Below, one piece after another: positions 44,668-47,858 of a DNA stretch of 47,858 nt. The position numbers and the translations under genes were made by a program. Source of the stretch: an uncultured delta proteobacterium (lineage in GTDB: Bacteria > Desulfobacterota > Desulfobulbia > Desulfobulbales > Desulfocapsaceae); NCBI GenBank assembly GCA_903875445.1, contig CAIQWD010000004.1, forward strand, positions 1 through 47,858. Direction: 5' to 3'. Below the pieces are notes generated by a model. The model was not told where the DNA came from, did no database searches, and was given only the letters and a program-made list of their open reading frames with translations. Every line of letters starts with the position of its first letter. Position 1 is the stretch's first letter.

Positions 44668-45175
44668 ATAAGCCGTGTTCGGCGCCTACTTCTTGTTCCT
44701 GTGCTCATTTCACTGGGACAAAAAATCGGCTCAATTTTCTTCGGAAATCCGACCTAATCAGGCGGAGGTCGGAATCGAACCATTATATATTAATTTGTTT
44801 AATCAATATATTAGGAACGAACAAAAAATTGCATAGGGAAAAACACTCACATCAGTACACACAAAGTGTAGCCTCTGCACAACGATTTTTCGGTATACCT
44901 GGCAGCCTCTTCAGATGATTTTTAGTCTCCAAAAGTTTCATAAGGAAAGGCAGAGACAAGAAGGCCCGACCGAAATATAGATCATGTCTATACCAGGGGA
45001 TCAGAAGTAACTTACCACCGATTTTGATCGAATTATGTGATAAAAATTGGAAAACATGAGTTACGGAATTTCAGCTACTTAAATTGTAATTACTTGGAGG
45101 GGAGGCTATTGAGAAGTTGAGAAGATCGACTAGGGGATTGATCTACACCATTCACAGGTGTGACTGGTGCCAACA
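44668..45175. other. AT-rich region without a supported gene
   Basis: 508 bases after the SDR break. The first 250 are only the run-on of the broken frame. A hairpin (44747-44754 with 44765-44772) and a tRNA T-arm-like string on the minus strand (44760-44780) are the only structures noticed. Nothing protein-like was seen between 44919 and 45175. Confidence 0.5.
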
Positions 45176-45868
45176 TTAGAAAATATTTAAAATAACCTTT
45201 ACATCATTCTCGAACCGAATAGCCTCTGGGCATCTTGGCACAGCACCTTCTGTACAATGCGACCACCCATTAACGATAGATTTGAGATAAAATTTATATT
45301 TGTCTGTTGCCTTTTTCAGTTTTCCTTCTTTGTGTCTGACAAGTCGATGTGGCTTTTGGATCAGGAGGGTCCCTGGTGTTTCCCTGCACTCGATTGGAAG
45401 GTTACCATCAGCATCATCGGGGTATAGAGCGCATAGAACCCATGCTTCAGTATCTTGGGAGGGAACACACAACACAACATTGCTAGGCAAAACCCCACCC
45501 AATAAACTGATTAAGTGTTCTCGTATCCAGTCGCACCTAATCTTTGCAGGTGGACAACCACCATTAAAAATCGGTTGCTTGAAGTCAGGATCAGTTGCGA
45601 CATCAGCATCAATGTGAATGATCAGACAGTCAGCTTGTAGCAATGCTTCATCGCGACCGGCAGCCCCCCCTGCGCGTCTCCCGCTACACCAATCACGCAC
45701 TCCTTTCCATCCATTCGAAAGATTGGAATCTAAGCCATCGACATAAGCAGAAGAGGGTGGCTGGATATGCCTTGAGACAAAATCCTCTCCATCCAACCAA
45801 TGTGAGACCAAGCCTTCAATGAAAATTTGATCAGTGGGACCTTCAGTGACATAATAGACGCGTTTCAT
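45176..45868 (-). CDS. TOPRIM-like (DUF4276-type) protein of an ATPase-TOPRIM pair
   Basis: 230 residues from ATG 45868, which overlaps the ATPase stop (TGATG), the tightest coupling possible. TOPRIM signature: Glu9 in YYVTEGPTDQIFIEG, and Asp87/Asp89 in LIIHIDADV. A DTEAWVLCAL element follows, as in DUF4276/RloB-like proteins. TOPRIM proteins partnered with ABC-type ATPases are usually nucleases (OLD, PARIS AriB, AbiL and Gabija relatives). Probable role: nuclease effector of a defence or DNA-repair module; inferred. A longer frame to 45910 is rejected because of the overlap arrangement. Confidence 0.7.
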   Translation of the reverse strand: MKRVYYVTEGPTDQIFIEGLVSHWLDGEDFVSRHIQPPSSAYVDGLDSNLSNGWKGVRDWCSGRRAGGAAGRDEALLQADCLIIHIDADVATDPDFKQPIFNGGCPPAKIRCDWIREHLISLLGGVLPSNVVLCVPSQDTEAWVLCALYPDDADGNLPIECRETPGTLLIQKPHRLVRHKEGKLKKATDKYKFYLKSIVNGWSHCTEGAVPRCPEAIRFENDVKVILNIF

Positions 45869-47061
45869 CAAATACTCGTAGGTACGCCACCAAATGTACC
45901 CATTACCCATTGTTGTGATAGTGGAATCCCTTCATCGGCCTTCTGCAATAGTTGTTCACTTATTTCAACACGACTAACAATTGTTTTTCCTCGCATGCTT
46001 CGCTCCACTGTGAAGAGTCGTATGTCATTATCTCTAAGTGGAAGTCCATCCAGAACAAGAGGATTGTGGGAAGTTAAAAGAAGCTGCCGATCGTTACGCT
46101 CTTTTACCCACTCACAAAGTTTAGCCGTAAGTGCCTTAGCCAGACGCGGATTAAGTGCATGATCGAAATTATCGACAGCGAAAATTGGTGGGGACTCGGG
46201 GTGATGGGCAAGTACCATCATAAATAGAACATACAAGGCACCTTCGCTTGCATCGTACCCTGAGAGCATATTCCTCCCGTCTGCCATAAATCGATCACGA
46301 AAACGCAAAATTCGTGTTGGCTGAGGGATACTTTTGGAAACTGGAACCTCATCAGGTTTAGTAGCAGTATATGCATTCGCCCAATCGATCAGCTCCAATG
46401 CCGATTTGAGGGGGTTTAGCCTTCTTGCTTTTGGAGAAGCTAAATAGGACAATGAAATTTCTCTTATAGCTTCTGCAAGGCGTCCGCCACTCAATCCAAC
46501 TGGCTCACGAGATTGCATGTCGATTTGGAGCCCTCGCAGAGTTGCAGTATCAGGAGAGTAAATCGCGTACTGCCTCAAGTCTTTCAATAACGAGCTAGCT
46601 AGACCTTTCTCTGGGAGTTCAACAGTCTTGAGGGCAGCGTATCCGGAGTATGGGTCGAGGCGGACTTTCTTTAACCTTTGTGAGCGGCCTACGTGTTTCG
46701 TGATTCCTTCTGTCAATAATTCTGTCTTATATCGCCAAGCGGGTTCGGGCTTTTCTAAAGGATTGAAAAGACCTACTGAAAACACAGCTCCCTCGTTAGA
46801 GGCAGTAAAGCGAATTTCTGATGGTTGCCGACTACCTTTAAAACTTGACTTATAGAGAGCAGGCAGTCCAAGCCTTACGCCACGTCGCAGTAAAGCCTCA
46901 TCATCTACTCGACCATTTGCTGCAGCACCGAGAACTCCGACAGCTTCTAATAGATTACTTTTCCCGCTGCCGTTTGCGCCGATGAAGACATTTACAATGC
47001 CAAAGTCAACACTGACATCTTCAAGCGATTTAAACGATTGAATTGAAATAGTATTTAACAT
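45868..47061 (-). CDS. AAA15/AAA21-type ATPase of an ATPase-TOPRIM pair
   Basis: 397 residues. SMC/ABC-like ATPase head: Walker A GANGSGKS at 28-35 directly after the N-terminal strand LNTISIQSFKSLEDVSVDFG, signature-like SGYDASEGALYVLFMM, Walker B PIFAVDNFDHALNPRLA and switch histidine in LLLTSHNPLVL. Walker B has Asn where Glu is normal. The middle is a short helical insertion, too short for a long coiled coil. This belongs to the family found with TOPRIM partners in anti-phage systems (AriA of PARIS is a comparison, not a proven match). Sits alone in an AT-rich island. Confidence 0.8.
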   Translation of the reverse strand: MLNTISIQSFKSLEDVSVDFGIVNVFIGANGSGKSNLLEAVGVLGAAANGRVDDEALLRRGVRLGLPALYKSSFKGSRQPSEIRFTASNEGAVFSVGLFNPLEKPEPAWRYKTELLTEGITKHVGRSQRLKKVRLDPYSGYAALKTVELPEKGLASSLLKDLRQYAIYSPDTATLRGLQIDMQSREPVGLSGGRLAEAIREISLSYLASPKARRLNPLKSALELIDWANAYTATKPDEVPVSKSIPQPTRILRFRDRFMADGRNMLSGYDASEGALYVLFMMVLAHHPESPPIFAVDNFDHALNPRLAKALTAKLCEWVKERNDRQLLLTSHNPLVLDGLPLRDNDIRLFTVERSMRGKTIVSRVEISEQLLQKADEGIPLSQQWVMGTFGGVPTSI

Positions 47062-47279
47062 GACTCACGTCAGTTGTTGATGATGACATTATTAAAATAG
47101 AATGGTTCCTTTTATAGGTCCAAAAAATAGAAAAGACATCTTCGCAAGCATTCATTATTCCTTAAAATGTGACGCTGATCGAGATTGCATGTTCGCAACA
47201 TAACAGATCATGAACTTATTAGTTGATATCACAACCTAACGCAAGAATAAGTTATTGGATCTCTGAAAAACAATTGCTA
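47062..47279. other. AT-rich upstream region of the ATPase-TOPRIM pair
   Basis: 218 bases, AT-rich, no reading frame of note. Probably holds the promoter for the minus-strand pair. Confidence 0.4.
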
Positions 47280-47475
47280 TCATAGTTGTTTTAGCAAGTC
47301 TTTGACAAAAATATCTGATTTAACCAATCCCGCTCCACCTTCAGTTTGCCAATTTCGCTGTACAGGCGTTTTGCTTTGCTTATGAATCTGCTTCTTCCAT
47401 TGGGTGATGGTGATAAGACATCGCTTTCTAAGGCGACTATAAAAAACCGGTTTCGAAGATCGGATCCGCTCCATT
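47280..47475 (-). mobile_element. Decayed IS3-family transposase OrfA fragment
   Basis: Two overlapping minus-strand frames each hold part of an IS3-type OrfA: TITQWKKQIHKQ in one frame (helix-turn-helix end), and AKRLYSEIGKLKVERDWL in another (leucine-zipper part, family consensus LY-IG-L-VE-DFL). No single frame joins them and no OrfB, inverted repeats or DDE motif is present. An inactive remnant. Confidence 0.7.
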
Positions 47476-47858
47476 TACGGTTGTAAACCGTATCCTTTTC
47501 AGATCGATCTCGCAAGATTTCCTTTGTTCACCCACTATGCTTCTGCCAGGTATTTTGCCTTCTCGGTCCAATTCTATCAACAGCGTTTGCACATCAATTA
47601 AAAGCTCCTCAAAGTCAAGCCAACCATCATCTTACGGCTCAACAATTGTCTTAACAATCTTTTGGGGAGACGGTGGCGCCCTTCCCCGTTTTGACTTGGC
47701 CTCCTCGGACAAACCAAGCTCGTCTTCGACAGTTAGAAAAATATAATTCTGCAATATCAACATAATACGACACTCAAGAAAAGTCTTGGCACTACCTGAC
47801 ACGGGCAATCTGAAGAGCTTTTTCATATTTCCCGAATGGTTGGCGGTAGCGCAACACC
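47437..47858 (-). pseudogene. Unrecognised broken frame with an internal TAA, open at window edge
   Basis: One phase encodes about 64 residues ending KRGRAPPSPQKIVKTIVEP, then TAA (47632-47634), then DDGWLDFEELLIDVQTLLIEL and on to 47437, as if a single protein were interrupted by a stop. The family is not recognised; proximity to the IS3 remnant suggests mobile-element origin. The upstream part may also be frameshifted (a phase reading RYRQPFGKYEKALQIARVR begins at the window edge). Confidence 0.4.

Noticed and set aside
44760-44780. Possible tRNA gene
   Set aside because: Only a T-loop and acceptor-like strand is present; no D-arm, anticodon arm or 5' acceptor strand was found on either side.
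1-47858. CRISPR array
   Set aside because: No run of regularly spaced repeats was found in any part of the window.

Overview
The window reads as chromosome of a Gram-negative, probably deltaproteobacterial (Desulfobulbales-like) bacterium. The outer-membrane genes (pal, lptC, kdsA, kdsC), the GatCA amidotransferase genes, a TusA-like sulfur carrier and the overall gene flavour suggest this. The placement is inference from gene content; no rRNA is present to confirm it. No complete tRNA, rRNA, CRISPR array or intact insertion sequence was seen.

Layout. 1-7.1 kb: a beta-lactamase-fold serine hydrolase open at the left edge, a TusA-like protein, an HD-GYP response regulator, then gatC-gatA-hisC-cmk, facing pal. 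Two strong hairpins overlap the stop codons of hisC and cmk. 7.2-12.1 kb: rlmKL, then a phosphorelay set (receiver protein with a one-base frameshift, HPt protein, soluble hybrid histidine kinase). 12.2-17.1 kb: a KAS III-like enzyme, an AMMECR1 protein, a YkgJ-type cysteine-cluster protein and a hotdog thioesterase in close series, then a YchF-like GTPase (-) and trmO (+). 17.1-20.9 kb: minus-strand operon pyrG-kdsA-kdsC-lptC (CTP and Kdo supply plus LPS export). 21-30 kb: a second YkgJ-type protein, an MltB-type lytic transglycosylase, a GH17-GT2 fusion resembling beta-1,3-glucan synthases, a YbaK deacylase, a family 10 glycosyltransferase, aspA, and an AT-richer sugar-transferase gene. 30-35.7 kb: a WD40-caspase lipoprotein, an SLT-type membrane protein, a YdhR-like protein, a GNAT acetyltransferase and an unknown exported protein. 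35.7-38.4 kb: a two-subunit molybdenum hydroxylase. 38.7-44.7 kb: a TetR-controlled beta-oxidation-like cluster (thiolase, acyl-CoA ligase, acyl-CoA dehydrogenase, SDR). 44.7-47.9 kb: an AT-rich accessory segment with an ATPase-TOPRIM gene pair and a decayed IS3-type transposase.

Main points. The fatty-acid cluster is damaged twice: the acyl-CoA ligase has an in-frame TAA at codon 46, and the SDR has lost its N-terminal NAD-binding part and its normal end. That second break marks the border of the accessory segment, whose ATPase-TOPRIM pair is the best candidate for a little-described (probably anti-phage) system. The WD40-caspase lipoprotein with an EF-hand-like loop, the GH17-GT2 fusion and the frameshifted receiver are the other items worth a second look. 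All assignments come from reading motifs; no database search was run.
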